64,000 nt of DNA from Streptomyces sp. NRRL WC-3626 (GCF_000718785.1 NZ_JOCA01000012.1:62001-126000); one strand, 5' to 3'. Shown: positions 8,260 through 18,974, counted from the stretch's first letter. The notes: generated by a model not told the origin, from the letters alone. Numbers and translations are program-made.

Positions 8260-8777
8260 AGCGGGACAACACAGGTAACGGCCAGTGGCGCTCTTCCGGG
8301 AAGCCTGCAGGACGACCCCGTCCGGTGACGCCAACACCTCGCATGATCCTTGGCGTCTTCGGCGGGTCCATCCTGTGCCTCGTGCTGGCTCTGTTCTTCT
8401 GGCTCCCGTCGCGAACTCTGGTCCACGACCTGCGCGCCGACGGAGTCACGGTCGTTGCCACGGTCATCGGAGTCGATGACCAGCCCAGATATGTGCGCGT
8501 CAGGTTTGCCCAAGGCCCCCGCTCAAGTGCTGAGGAAGAACTCTGGGACTACGCCGGGATGCTCCCCGATGTTCATTCGGGCGACTCTTTGACGGTCACG
8601 TATGACCCGGACGATCCGTCCCACGTTCTTCCGCACATCTGGGTCATCGATCCGCCGACAAACCTGCCTGCGTATGCCGCCTTCACTCTCGCCGCCCTCT
8701 TCCTGGCGGGGGCACTCGTGGGAGCTGTCCGCCGCCGACTCCTCCTCACCCACTCACCACCGCCTGAACCGGCATGA
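8256..8777 (+). CDS. DUF3592-like membrane protein
   Basis: A 173-residue membrane protein whose ATG overlaps the upstream stop, so it is coupled to the glycine-zipper gene and may protect against or anchor it (inference). A TM helix (MILGVFGGSILCLVLALFFWLP) is followed by an extracytoplasmic beta domain with the DUF3592-like pattern VTVVATVIGVDDQ...VRVRFAQG...VTYDPDDPSHVL, then a second TM helix near the C-terminus. The last 32 bases overlap the 3' end of the convergent EccC-like gene, an unusual tail-to-tail coding overlap. Confidence 0.75.
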   Translation: MKRDNTGNGQWRSSGKPAGRPRPVTPTPRMILGVFGGSILCLVLALFFWLPSRTLVHDLRADGVTVVATVIGVDDQPRYVRVRFAQGPRSSAEEELWDYAGMLPDVHSGDSLTVTYDPDDPSHVLPHIWVIDPPTNLPAYAAFTLAALFLAGALVGAVRRRLLLTHSPPPEPA

Positions 8778-11700
8778 ACGACCCCCCGCTCACGAACAAC
8801 CCGCTTCCCGCCGCCCCGGCCCCGCTGTTCGACGGGAGTCGGATGCCGAAGAGTTCGCCCTCCGACGGGCTCTGCGGGGTCAGCAGCAGGCCGTTGCGGG
8901 ACTTGCGGGCCTCTACCGCGAAGCCGCGGTACTGGCCCGAGAGGCTGTCCGTGGAGCCGGCCGCGACGAGGCCGATACCGCCGTCGGCACCCTTGCGGAC
9001 GACGGCCTCCAGGGGCTCGTCGAGGCGGGTGTCGTAGAGGAGTTCCGCGTCGTCGACGATCACGACGTACGAGCCGCCGGCCGCCTTCTCCACCAGCGCG
9101 TCCAGGTCGTCCTCGCGGCTGTCCGCGTTCAGCAGGCCCAGGACGCCGTCCCGGCCCTCCAGTTCGCGCAGGGGCGAGCGGCGCGGAGCGACCAGCACCA
9201 CCGGTGTGCCGGAGCGCAGCAGCGTCTCCGTGGCGGCCACCAGCAGGGTCGAGCGCCCGGACTTCGGCGGTCCGGCGATGACGAAGCCGGGGCCGTTCTC
9301 CTCCAGGTCGACGCCGACCGGCCGGAGTTCGTCGCCGCCGACGCCGACCAGCGCCCAGAGCGGGGACGGGGCGGTGAAGTCGGGGTCGAGGGCCAGCGCC
9401 TCGGTCACCGTGATGCGGGACGGCAGGGCGTCGACCCGCATGGGGCGCCGGCCCGCCGGGACACGGCCGTACCGGGCGGCCGACTCCTCCGCGATCTCAC
9501 GCAGCGCCCGCACCTGCGCCTGGCCGGCGGGGTCGGCGGCGAGCAGGCCGATCTGGGTCTCGTCCACGCCCGTGTCCGTGATGCGCAGGGCGCGTCCCGG
9601 GGGCATGTTCTTGGGGACCTCACGGGCCTGGAGGCCGGCCGTGGAGTAGTCGTTCGGGTCGGCGAAGCGCAGCACCAGACGGTCGGCGAAGGCGGACGAG
9701 ACATGGCCGCTCAGTCCGCTGCGGTCGGCGGTCATGACGACCTTGAGGCCGACCGCCGAGCCCTCGCGGAAGATGCGCTGGGCCGCTTCGAGCAGTTGGC
9801 CGTAGTTGTAGCTCTCGAAGGTGGAGGCGAAGCCCTCCCAGCTGTCCAGCAGGAGCACCATCCAGGGGAGGCGGTCCTCGGGGGCGGCCGTGGCGCGCTG
9901 TTCGGCGGCGCTGGACGCGCCCTCCATGGCGAGGAGTTGCTGCCGGCGGGCGATCTCCGCCAGCAGGCGTTCGATGAGGCGCCGTACGCGGTCCGGTTCG
10001 TCGCGGGTGACCACGGCGCCGACGTGCGGCAGCCGCATCAGCGGCAGCAGGGCGTTGGAGCCGCAGTCGATGCCGTACAGGTGCACGTCGTCCGGGGACG
10101 TGCTGCGGGCCAGGGAACCCGCCAGGGTCCGCAGGGCGGTGGAGCGGCCGGAGCGGGCGCCGCCGAGGAGCAGGGTGTGCTCGCCGTGCACCACGTCCAG
10201 GGAGAGCGGCGTACGGGACTGCTTGGCCGGCAGGTCGATCAGGCCGTACGGGATCGGGGCGATGTCCGACGACGCGGCCGACGGGGCTCCGTACGCCGCG
10301 AGTTCGTCCAGGGTGACCTGCTCGGACAGCGGCGGCAGCCACGGGCTGCGCTGCGCGCCGAAGCCCATGCGCTGTGCGCCGTCCCGCACCGCGTCGACGA
10401 GGACCGCGAGGTCGGTGACCATGGTGCCGTCGTCCTCGGCCTCGGCCCGCCTGGGCAGCGGACGGCTGTACGCGTTCCAGGGCAGCGGCAGCAGCGTCGC
10501 CTTCGGACCCGAACCGCCCGTGGCCGGACGCCGGCCGCCGATCCGGGCCGACTGCACGCCGACGAGGGACTGCGCACCCGAGCGTACGTACATCCGGCCC
10601 GGTGTGGACTTGGCGATGGCTCCGGAGTCCGGGGCCTCGATGACGTCGATGGACTCGGAGGCGTCCGTCACCCGCAGCGCGATACGGAGGTTGGTGTTGG
10701 CGCGGATGTCCGCGCTGACGACACCGGCGGGGCGCTGGGTGGCCAGGACCAGGTGCACGCCGAGGGAGCGGCCGCGGCGGGCGATGTCGACCAGTCCGGC
10801 GATGAAGTCGGGAAGTTCCGCGACCAGGGAGGCGAACTCGTCGATGACGAGCACCAGTCGGGGCATCGGCTCCAGCTCGGGCCGGAGCGCCCGGGTGTCG
10901 TTGTAGTCCTCGATGTCCTTGGCGGCGGCGTCGAAGAGGATCTTCTCGCGCCGGTGCAGCTCGGCGGCGAGGGACGCGAGGGCCCGCTCGGTGAGGTGGG
11001 CGTCGAGGTCGCTGACCATGCCGACCGTGTGCGGCAGCCGGGCGCAGTCCATGAAGGCGCTGCCGCCCTTGTAGTCGATGAGGACGTAGTTGAGGGCGTC
11101 GGGGCGGTTGGCGACGGCCAGCGAGGTGATGATCGTCTGCAGGAGCTCCGACTTGCCGGCGCCGGTGGTGCCGGCGACCAGTGCGTGCGGTCCGTCGCGC
11201 CGGATGTCGAGGACGAAGGGGCCGTCGGCGGCGATGCCGACGGGGGCCGCCGTGGTGGAGCCGCCCGTCCGCCAGATCCGTTCGACGTCCGCCCCGGTCG
11301 GGTCCGGCATGCCCAGCAGGGTCAGCAGCCGGGCGGAGGTGGGCAGGGCGCTGCCCGCGTCGTCGCGGCTGACGTCCCGGACGGGGGCGAGGGAGCGGGC
11401 GAGCAGCTCGCACCACTCGGGCGTGACCTGGTCGGCGAGGACGTCCCCGGCGGCCTCCAGTCCGTGGCCGCGCACCCGGACGTGGTGGGCGGAGTCGGGG
11501 GACCAGGCGACGACGGCCTTGCACTCCTCCGGCAGCAGCCGCTCGTCCTCGTCGACGCACAGGGCGAGAATGCCGTACTGGGGCCCCTCCGCGAGGAGTT
11601 GGGGCACACCGGGTACGCGGCGCAGCAGCCGGGCGCCGTCGAGGATCAGCAGCACGGTGGCGTCCGGGTACAACTGGCCGGTCGTGCTGTTCTGTTCACG

Positions 11701-13200
11701 GGACGCCTTGCGCCGGGCGAGCTCGTTCAGGAGTTCGTTGACGCGGCGGGTGATCCCCTCGGAGTCGAAGCCGACCAGCGCGACGCAGTTCTGTCCCTGG
11801 TCGGGGTTGGTGTGGGGCAGCCAGTGCACCCAGTGCCAGTCGGCGCCGGCGTCCGGGGTGGCGGCGAGCGTCACGAGGGAGAGGTCCCGGGGGCTGTGCA
11901 GCACCGCCGCCTGGACGCCGAGCCAGCGGGCGGTGGCCAGCGCCCGCGCCCGGTCCCCGGCGACACCGACCACGCCCAGCTCGGTGAAGGGCAGGGTGAC
12001 GGGAACGTCCGGGAGAACGGGCGGCTCGGGGCGCTCCTCCTCGTACAGGGAACCGCCGCGGCCCAGGACGAGTTCGACGTCGGACGGAAGGCTGCCGGCG
12101 CCGACCCTCAGCTGCAGGGCGTCCGGGTCGGTGAGCCGGCGCTCCCACAGACGGCGGCGCGGTCCCGTGGCGAACAGCAGGATCTCCGCCGGGTCGGGAC
12201 TGTCCGCGCGGCGTGCGCGCTGCTCCTCCTCGCCGAGGACGGCGAGTTCCGCCTTGTGGGCGGCGATGTCCTTCTTGTACTGCTTGACGGACGTCTTGTG
12301 CTTCTTCTTGCCCTCGCGGTTCTCGCTGAGCCACTGGCCGGCCATCATCATCGGGCTCATCAGGCAGAACAGCAGCATGTAGATCTGCTTGGTGAGCAAC
12401 CACATGCCGATGCCGAAAAGCATGGGCATGAACGCCATGATGAACTGGAACCGGGCCCGGTCCCCCTTGGTGGGCGGTACGGGGACGACCAGTCGTCGCC
12501 GGGGCCGCAGCGGGGACAGCCGGGGCGGCCGGTTGTAGGCGAGGCCGCCCTCGCTCATCGCGGACAGGTGGGCGTCGGGCTCCGCGACCCTGTCGAGTAC
12601 GAGCAGCGAGTCACCGGCGCGGACGACGCCGCCGAGCGGCCAGGGGGCGCCGGAGGTCACCGGCCGGTCGTCGAGCAGGATCTCGGCGCCGCCCTCGGGG
12701 GCGAGCGTGGTGCCGCCCTTCATGTCGATGGTGATCCGCAGGGCGACGGGCGGCAGCGTCGTGTCGCTCAGGGGCAGCGAACACGTGGGCGCGGAACCGG
12801 CGGTGGCGGCTCCCGCGCCCAGCCGGACCACCCGCCCGGAGGCGGGACCGCCGGCCACCCTGAGTTCGTACTGTCCGACCGGCTCGCCCTTGCGCAGCAG
12901 CGGGCCGATCGAGTCGTCGACCGAGACCCGCATACCGTCCTGGAGTACGGCGGTGGCCGGCGCGGAGGGGTCGCAGCGCTCGCCGTCGGCCCACAGGTAC
13001 GGCGTTCCGGCGGCCGCCGCCACGCCATGGCCGTACGGCAGGGCGACCACATTGCCGGTCGCGCCCGCCGGGAGGCCGGGCCCGCCGACGGCGGTCGCCA
13101 GTGCCTGCGCGACATCTCCGGCCGTGGCGGTGTCGTCCGTGGCGACGACGACGTCCTGCGGCCGACCGCCCTCCCGTACGACCGTGACCAGCATCTGCAT
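8746..13200 (-). CDS. eccC-like: EccC-like FHA/FtsK-SpoIIIE ATPase of a type VII secretion system
   Basis: A 1484-residue membrane ATPase. The start at 13200 follows GGGGGAGGA; upstream frame extensions lack one. Order: small N-terminal domain; FHA-like domain (about 105-205); two TM helices (about 250-290, FIMAFMPMLFGIGMWLL and MLLFCLMSPMMMAG); then three FtsK/SpoIIIE-type modules. Module 1 has a normal Walker A (GTTGAGKS, Lys683) and Walker B (VLVIDE). Modules 2 and 3 have Arg in place of the Walker Lys (GGARSGRS, Arg1019; GPPKSGRS, Arg1316), with LLLDS and VIVDD as Walker B-like strands. EccC proteins recognise WXG100 substrates and drive export. Here no eccB, eccD, eccE or mycosin gene is in the window, so this is an orphan or belongs to a distant set. 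The Arg-for-Lys changes suggest modules 2 and 3 bind substrate or regulate rather than hydrolyse ATP (inference). Confidence 0.9.
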   Translation of the reverse strand: MQMLVTVVREGGRPQDVVVATDDTATAGDVAQALATAVGGPGLPAGATGNVVALPYGHGVAAAAGTPYLWADGERCDPSAPATAVLQDGMRVSVDDSIGPLLRKGEPVGQYELRVAGGPASGRVVRLGAGAATAGSAPTCSLPLSDTTLPPVALRITIDMKGGTTLAPEGGAEILLDDRPVTSGAPWPLGGVVRAGDSLLVLDRVAEPDAHLSAMSEGGLAYNRPPRLSPLRPRRRLVVPVPPTKGDRARFQFIMAFMPMLFGIGMWLLTKQIYMLLFCLMSPMMMAGQWLSENREGKKKHKTSVKQYKKDIAAHKAELAVLGEEEQRARRADSPDPAEILLFATGPRRRLWERRLTDPDALQLRVGAGSLPSDVELVLGRGGSLYEEERPEPPVLPDVPVTLPFTELGVVGVAGDRARALATARWLGVQAAVLHSPRDLSLVTLAATPDAGADWHWVHWLPHTNPDQGQNCVALVGFDSEGITRRVNELLNELARRKASREQNSTTGQLYPDATVLLILDGARLLRRVPGVPQLLAEGPQYGILALCVDEDERLLPEECKAVVAWSPDSAHHVRVRGHGLEAAGDVLADQVTPEWCELLARSLAPVRDVSRDDAGSALPTSARLLTLLGMPDPTGADVERIWRTGGSTTAAPVGIAADGPFVLDIRRDGPHALVAGTTGAGKSELLQTIITSLAVANRPDALNYVLIDYKGGSAFMDCARLPHTVGMVSDLDAHLTERALASLAAELHRREKILFDAAAKDIEDYNDTRALRPELEPMPRLVLVIDEFASLVAELPDFIAGLVDIARRGRSLGVHLVLATQRPAGVVSADIRANTNLRIALRVTDASESIDVIEAPDSGAIAKSTPGRMYVRSGAQSLVGVQSARIGGRRPATGGSGPKATLLPLPWNAYSRPLPRRAEAEDDGTMVTDLAVLVDAVRDGAQRMGFGAQRSPWLPPLSEQVTLDELAAYGAPSAASSDIAPIPYGLIDLPAKQSRTPLSLDVVHGEHTLLLGGARSGRSTALRTLAGSLARSTSPDDVHLYGIDCGSNALLPLMRLPHVGAVVTRDEPDRVRRLIERLLAEIARRQQLLAMEGASSAAEQRATAAPEDRLPWMVLLLDSWEGFASTFESYNYGQLLEAAQRIFREGSAVGLKVVMTADRSGLSGHVSSAFADRLVLRFADPNDYSTAGLQAREVPKNMPPGRALRITDTGVDETQIGLLAADPAGQAQVRALREIAEESAARYGRVPAGRRPMRVDALPSRITVTEALALDPDFTAPSPLWALVGVGGDELRPVGVDLEENGPGFVIAGPPKSGRSTLLVAATETLLRSGTPVVLVAPRRSPLRELEGRDGVLGLLNADSREDDLDALVEKAAGGSYVVIVDDAELLYDTRLDEPLEAVVRKGADGGIGLVAAGSTDSLSGQYRGFAVEARKSRNGLLLTPQSPSEGELFGIRLPSNSGAGAAGSGLFVSGGSFMPVQAVVSG

Positions 13201-13302
13201 GGCGGTTCGTCCTCCCCCGTCGGTCCCTGCGGCCACGTACGTTTCCTCGGTTGTGGCCCTGCGCCGGACGCCCGCTGCCGTTCGCCGACGCACACACACA
13301 TT

Positions 13303-13354
13303 AGTGAGTGCCGGGCGGCGCACAACGGCCGGGCGGAACCGGAGGGCACTCACT
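13303..13354 (-). terminator. Inverted repeat at the end of the kinase gene
   Basis: Perfect 10-bp arms (AGTGAGTGCC at 13303-13312 and its complement at 13345-13354) with a 32-base spacer. The right arm overlaps the stop codon of the leftward kinase gene. It could terminate that transcript or act as an operator for the EccC-like gene whose start is at 13200. Confidence 0.5.
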
Positions 13355-15149
13355 CGATCTTCGACAACCGGGCCTTCGGTGAGCCCGATTCCTTGCTGTC
13401 CGACTCGTAGACGAGGTCGTCGCCGACCGGGGTGAGGAGGACCGTGTGGCGGGCCGGGTTGCAGACGTCGCGGTTGGACTTCGCGCCGACGGAGGTCGTG
13501 ACGAGGTGTTTCTCCGTGACCTGCTGGAGGGTGAGGACGTCGTCGCAGACGCCGCCGAAGATGTCCGTGTGCCGCAGGGTGCCGACCTTCTCCCCCACCT
13601 TCGCCTGCTTGAGCGTCACCCGGAACGTGCCGAGCGGAATGGCGATGCTCTCGCGGGAGCTGGCCTGGCCCTCCCAGGTGCCGAGGTAGGTCACCGGGAC
13701 CGTGAGGGGGGAGGCCGGTTCGCCGGACCGGCCGCCGTCGTCGTCGGAGCGGGAGGTGCCGCCGGGGCCCCCGGGCAGCACGTCGAACACGAAGACGGAG
13801 CCGACGGTCACCGCGGCCAGCGCCCCCGCGACGGCGAGGGCGACCGTACAGCTCACCCGCCGGCCCCGGCCGCCGGCTCCCGGGGCGGAGGTGGCCGCGA
13901 CGGAGACGGAGAGCTTGCCGGGGCGGGGGCCGTCCGTGGGGCTGTCGGAGGACGGCGGGTGCGGGGTTGCCGGGGCGGTCGGCGCGTGCCCGGTCCCCTG
14001 CGGCCGCCCGTCCCTCGGCCCCGGTACGCCCGGCCCGTCCCCGACGGCCGGCGGCATCACGGGCGGCGGGCCGAAGACCCCGGACGCCGGACCGGCCGAC
14101 GGTCCGAAGCCTCCGGCCGGGGCCGCACCCGGCGCCGTACCCCCGGTGTCCGCCCCTCCCCCGGCCCTCGGCGCGGAAGCCCCCTCCGATCCTCCGCTCA
14201 CCGACGCCCGGCTGAACCCCACCGGCCCCGAAGCCTCGTCCCCGACCCCCGTGGCCTCCAGGTTCAGCAACCGCACGGCCGCCCGGCTCACCTGCTCCAC
14301 CAGCCGCCCCGGCAGCCACCCGTTCGTCATCAGCCCGGCCGCGCCCCCCTCCGGAGCGAGCCGGCCGGACAGCTCGGCGGGAGTGGGCCGCGCCGACGGG
14401 TCCTTGGCGAGGCACGCCTCGGTCAGCTCACGCAGCTCGCCCTCCAGCCCGGCCAGTTCCGGCGGCTCGTGCACGACCTTGTACAGCAGTGCCGCCGACG
14501 AGTCCCCGGGGAACGGCGGGCTGCCCGTGGCCGCGTACGCCAGGACCGCGCCGAGGGAGAAGACGTCCGCCGCGCCGGTCACGCCCTTGCCGAGGATCTG
14601 CTCGGGGGACATGTAGCCGGGGGAGCCGATCGACACGCCCGTCGACGTCAGGGACGCGGTGCCCCCGGTCGCGCGGGCGATGCCGAAGTCGATCAGGAGG
14701 GGCCCGTCGAGGGTGAGGAGGACGTTGGACGGCTTCACGTCCCTGTGCACCAGGCCCAGCGCGTGTACGGCCGTCAGCGCCTCGGCGAGCCCCGCGCCCA
14801 GCGCCCGTACGGTGGGCGCGGGCAGCGGGCCGGTTTCGGTGACCGCCGCGGTGAGGGAAGGGCCGGCCACGTAGGCGGTGGCCACCCAGGGGATCCGGGC
14901 GCCGGGGTCGGCGTCGAGGACGGGGGCCGTCCAGGCGCCGCCGACCCGGCGGGCGGCGTCCACCTCGCGCCGGAAACGGGCACGGAACTCCTCGTCCAGC
15001 GCGAAGTGGGGGTGCACGATCTTCACCGCGACCGTGCGGCCCCCCGCGCTGCGGCCCAGATAGACGCGGCCCATGCCGCCGGAACCGAGCCGGCCGAGCA
15101 GCCGGTAGGGGCCCACGACCGTGGGCTCGTCCACTTCGAGCGGCCGCAT
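13350..15149 (-). CDS. Receptor-type Ser/Thr protein kinase
   Basis: A 599-residue transmembrane kinase. The N-terminal kinase domain (about 15-270) has the Gly loop GSGGMGRV, catalytic Lys43 (AVK), HRDVKPSN (Asp137), DFG (Asp154) and the activation loop GSPGYMSPEQ, so it should be active. A long Pro/Gly/Ala-rich juxtamembrane linker follows, then one TM helix (VALAVAGALAAVTVGSVFVF, about 435-455). The extracellular C-terminal domain of about 110 residues contains TYLGTWEGQA, a Cys pair (GGVCDD, DVCNP) and strands, a small lipocalin-like or sensor fold (inference); it has no PASTA repeats. It lies between mqnA and the EccC-like gene on the same strand, so it may phosphorylate T7SS components, for example via the FHA domain. 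Confidence 0.9.
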   Translation of the reverse strand: MRPLEVDEPTVVGPYRLLGRLGSGGMGRVYLGRSAGGRTVAVKIVHPHFALDEEFRARFRREVDAARRVGGAWTAPVLDADPGARIPWVATAYVAGPSLTAAVTETGPLPAPTVRALGAGLAEALTAVHALGLVHRDVKPSNVLLTLDGPLLIDFGIARATGGTASLTSTGVSIGSPGYMSPEQILGKGVTGAADVFSLGAVLAYAATGSPPFPGDSSAALLYKVVHEPPELAGLEGELRELTEACLAKDPSARPTPAELSGRLAPEGGAAGLMTNGWLPGRLVEQVSRAAVRLLNLEATGVGDEASGPVGFSRASVSGGSEGASAPRAGGGADTGGTAPGAAPAGGFGPSAGPASGVFGPPPVMPPAVGDGPGVPGPRDGRPQGTGHAPTAPATPHPPSSDSPTDGPRPGKLSVSVAATSAPGAGGRGRRVSCTVALAVAGALAAVTVGSVFVFDVLPGGPGGTSRSDDDGGRSGEPASPLTVPVTYLGTWEGQASSRESIAIPLGTFRVTLKQAKVGEKVGTLRHTDIFGGVCDDVLTLQQVTEKHLVTTSVGAKSNRDVCNPARHTVLLTPVGDDLVYESDSKESGSPKARLSKIE

Positions 15150-15222
15150 GGCGCCACCCCTCCCCCGTCGAGCCGGTACGCCGGAACCTTCCAGCAGGGT
15201 AGTGGCCGGGCCGCCGCCGGCC

Positions 15223-16391
<1,169 letters not shown>

Positions 16392-16595
16392 ATGGCTACC
16401 GGAACCGTGAAGTGGTTCAACGCCGAAAAGGGCTTTGGATTCATCGCCCAAGAAGGCGGCGGCCCCGACGTCTTCGTCCACTACTCCGCGATCAACGCGA
16501 GCGGCTTCCGCTCCCTTGAGGAGAACCAGCAGGTGAGCTTCGACGTCACGCAGGGTCCGAAGGGCCCGCAGGCGGAGAACGTCACCCCGGTCTGA
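16392..16595 (+). CDS. csp: CspA-family cold-shock protein
   Basis: A 67-residue single-domain OB-fold protein that binds single-stranded RNA/DNA and melts mRNA structure. RNP1-type motif KGFGFIAQE and RNP2-type motif VFVHYSAI are intact, with the opening [10 protein letters not shown] and the acidic Gln-rich end. The ATG at 16392 is preceded by AAGGAGG. The length equals the family norm of 65-70 residues. It is a monocistronic unit with its own promoter, long leader and hairpin terminator. Confidence 0.97.
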   Translation: MATGTVKWFNAEKGFGFIAQEGGGPDVFVHYSAINASGFRSLEENQQVSFDVTQGPKGPQAENVTPV

Positions 16596-16628
16596 TCCTC
16601 GCGATCCGGGAACGACCAGCAGTACCCA

Positions 16629-16661
16629 AGGAGCCCCGCGCCGTCAGGCGACGGGGCTCCT
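16629..16661 (+). terminator. Rho-independent-type terminator of the cold-shock gene
   Basis: Perfect 10-bp stem (AGGAGCCCCG at 16629-16638 and its complement at 16652-16661) with inner pairing in the loop, followed by GCCTTTC. It sits 34 bases after the stop codon. Confidence 0.9.
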
Positions 16662-16755
16662 GCCTTTCCCCCGGCGGCCCGCCGGGGGAATGCCCCGGTG
16701 AATGTTCGGGGAATTCCTCGCATACGGGCCAAACGGCCGGTCCATACGGTCCAGA

Positions 16756-16823
16756 CGGCCGGCCCGCATTCCGTACCGGCCGGACACACGGCGGCGGGGC
16801 CCGGCCGGTCCGCATTCATACCG
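16756..16823. repeat. Imperfect direct repeat in intergenic DNA
   Basis: Two copies of a 22-23 base unit (16756-16778 and 16802-16823) sharing CGGCCGG, CCGCATTC and TACCG in the same order, within the gap between the cold-shock terminator and the end of the acyl-CoA ligase gene. Meaning unknown; it could be a decayed regulatory or terminator element. Confidence 0.4.
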
Positions 16824-16847
16824 CCGGGCGGCCCGGGGCACAGGACC

Positions 16848-18809
16848 CTATCCCGCGTACAGCCCCTCCACCGCGTCCGCGAAGTCCCGCAGGATCTCCT
16901 CCCGCCGCAGCTTCATCGAGGGGGTCAGATGGCCGGCCTCCTCCGTGAAGTCGGCCGCGAGGACGGTGAAGCGGCGGATGGACTCCGGGCGGGAGAGCAT
17001 CTTGTTGGCCTCGTCGATCGCGCGCTGCAGGATCGCCAGCAGTTCCGGGTCGTCGGCGATCAGCTCCGGCGGGACCGGGTGCTTGCCGTTCATACGGCGC
17101 CAGTGGGTGATGCCGTCGGGGTCGAGGGTGATCAGCGCGGAGACGAAGGGGCGGTGGTCGCCGATCACCATCACCTGGGAGATCAGCGGATGCGAGCGCA
17201 GCCAGTTCTCCAGCGGGGCCGGGGCGACGCTCTTGCCGCCCGCCGTGATGATCAGCTCCTTCTTGCGGCCCGTGATCGTCAGATAGCCCTCGTCGTCCAG
17301 TGCGCCGATGTCGCCGGTGGGCAGCCAGCCGTCGGGCGCGGCGGGGACGACCCCGCCCGCCTGCGGGTCCCAGTAGCCGCGCAGCACGTGCTCGCCGCCG
17401 ACCAGGATCTCGCCGTCCGCCGCGATCCGGATCCGGGTGCCGGGCAGCGGCCAGCCCACCGTGCCGAGGCGGGGCTTCAGCGGCGGGGTGACCGTGGAGG
17501 CGCCGGTGGTCTCCGTCAGGCCGTAGCCCTCGAAGATCTCGATGCCGGCACCGGCGTAGAACGCGGCGAGCCTGCGGCCCAGCGGTGAGCCGCCGCAGAT
17601 GGCGTACCGGACCCTGCCGCCCATGGCGTTGCGGATCTTTCGGTAGACCAGCGGATCGTAGAAGGCGCGGGCCGTCTTCAGGGAGCGGGACGGGCCGGAG
17701 CCCGACCCCGTCTGGCGGCCCTCCAGCGCCTCGCCGTACCGGCGGGCCACCGACTCCGCGCGGTCGAAGGCCGAGAGGCGGCCGCCCGCCTCCGCCTTCG
17801 CGCGGGCGGTGTTGAACACCTTCTCCAGCATGTACGGGATGGTCAGCAGGCAGGTCGGCCTAAAGCTCGCCAGGTCCGGCAGCAGGTCCGCGGGGGCCAG
17901 GCTCGGCGCGTGCCCGAGGCGCACCCGGGCGCGTACGCAGGCGACGGCGACCATCCGGCCGAAGACGTGGGACATCGGCAGGAAGAGCAGGACGGAGGCG
18001 TCCTCGCTGGTCCGGGTCTTGAAGACGGGGTAGAGCAGCTCGATGGCGTTGTCGACCTCGGCGAAGAAGTTGCCGTGGCTGAGGGCGCAGCCCTTGGGGC
18101 GGCCGGTGGTGCCGGAGGTGTAGACGAGGGTGGCGAGGGTGTCGGGGCCCAGCACACCGCGGCGCACCTCCACCTCCTGGTCGGCCAGGTGCGCCCCGGC
18201 GTCCGCGAGCGCGTCGACGTGCCCCTTCTCGACGACCCACACCCGCCGCAGGTCGGGCAGGTGCGGGAGTTCGGGGCCGAGGGCGGCGGCCTGCCCGGTG
18301 GTCTCCGTGATCAGGGCGACGGCGCCGGAGTCGTGCAGGATCCAGCGGGCCTGGAAGACGGACGAGGTGGGGTAGATGGGGACGGTGACCAGCCCCGCGG
18401 CCCAGGCGGCGAAGTCGAGGACGGTCCACTCGTAGAGGGTGCGGGCCATGACGGCGATCCGGTCGCCGGGCATCAGGCCCTCGGAGACGAGCCCCTTCGC
18501 GACGGCCAGCACCTCGGCGGCGAACTCCGCCGCCGTCACGTCCTGCCAGCTGCCGTCCGCCGTCTTCCGGCTGAGCACCACGGCGTCCGGCGCCGTGTTC
18601 GCGTTCTCGAAGGGCAGGTCGGCGAGCGATCCGTGCCGCACCGGCCGGGCGAACGGCGGTACGGACGCTTCCCGTACGACGCCGTCCAGCCGCCGGGTCT
18701 GCGGTTCGACCAGGACGGGTGCCCCGTAGACGTCGTCGTCCAGGGCGGAGGAATGCGGGGTGGACACGGGGCGGCTCCTGGTGCGTGCAGTGGAACTGCT
18801 TGATGCCAC
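16848..18809 (-). CDS. fadD: Long-chain acyl-CoA synthetase (FadD15-like)
   Basis: A 653-residue AMP-forming enzyme that activates fatty acids to acyl-AMP and then acyl-CoA. Motifs: P-loop YTSGTTGRPKG, the L-motif region LPMSHVFGR, EGYGLTETT, the adenylate-binding WLPTGDIG, and the C-terminal GRKKELIITAGGKSVAP hinge with an SPSMKL-type Lys near the end. Length and motif order match the bacterial FadD15 / eukaryotic ACSL group. GTG start at 18809 with GAGG upstream. It lies downstream of, and on the same strand as, the thiolase gene, which fits fatty-acid uptake/beta-oxidation. Confidence 0.93.
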   Translation of the reverse strand: MASSSSTARTRSRPVSTPHSSALDDDVYGAPVLVEPQTRRLDGVVREASVPPFARPVRHGSLADLPFENANTAPDAVVLSRKTADGSWQDVTAAEFAAEVLAVAKGLVSEGLMPGDRIAVMARTLYEWTVLDFAAWAAGLVTVPIYPTSSVFQARWILHDSGAVALITETTGQAAALGPELPHLPDLRRVWVVEKGHVDALADAGAHLADQEVEVRRGVLGPDTLATLVYTSGTTGRPKGCALSHGNFFAEVDNAIELLYPVFKTRTSEDASVLLFLPMSHVFGRMVAVACVRARVRLGHAPSLAPADLLPDLASFRPTCLLTIPYMLEKVFNTARAKAEAGGRLSAFDRAESVARRYGEALEGRQTGSGSGPSRSLKTARAFYDPLVYRKIRNAMGGRVRYAICGGSPLGRRLAAFYAGAGIEIFEGYGLTETTGASTVTPPLKPRLGTVGWPLPGTRIRIAADGEILVGGEHVLRGYWDPQAGGVVPAAPDGWLPTGDIGALDDEGYLTITGRKKELIITAGGKSVAPAPLENWLRSHPLISQVMVIGDHRPFVSALITLDPDGITHWRRMNGKHPVPPELIADDPELLAILQRAIDEANKMLSRPESIRRFTVLAADFTEEAGHLTPSMKLRREEILRDFADAVEGLYAG

Positions 18810-18974
18810 GACGTACGTGCCTCGCCCGCCGAGGCGCTCACCGAAGGCCGGCGGGGAAAGGGATCACCACCGGTCGGTGCCGGGATCGTACGGCCCTGAC
18901 GTGGGGGGTCTGTGCGGGTACCGGGAGGGTCCGGGGCCGGGCGTGTGCAATGTCGGAGGTTACGTGAGGGTCGT

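Noticed and set aside
8602..13410. 1602-codon rightward open frame opposite the EccC-like gene
   Set aside because: Long antisense frames are common in high-GC genes. The sequence is rich in Gly/Arg/Val without any domain, while the minus strand shows three ATPase modules.
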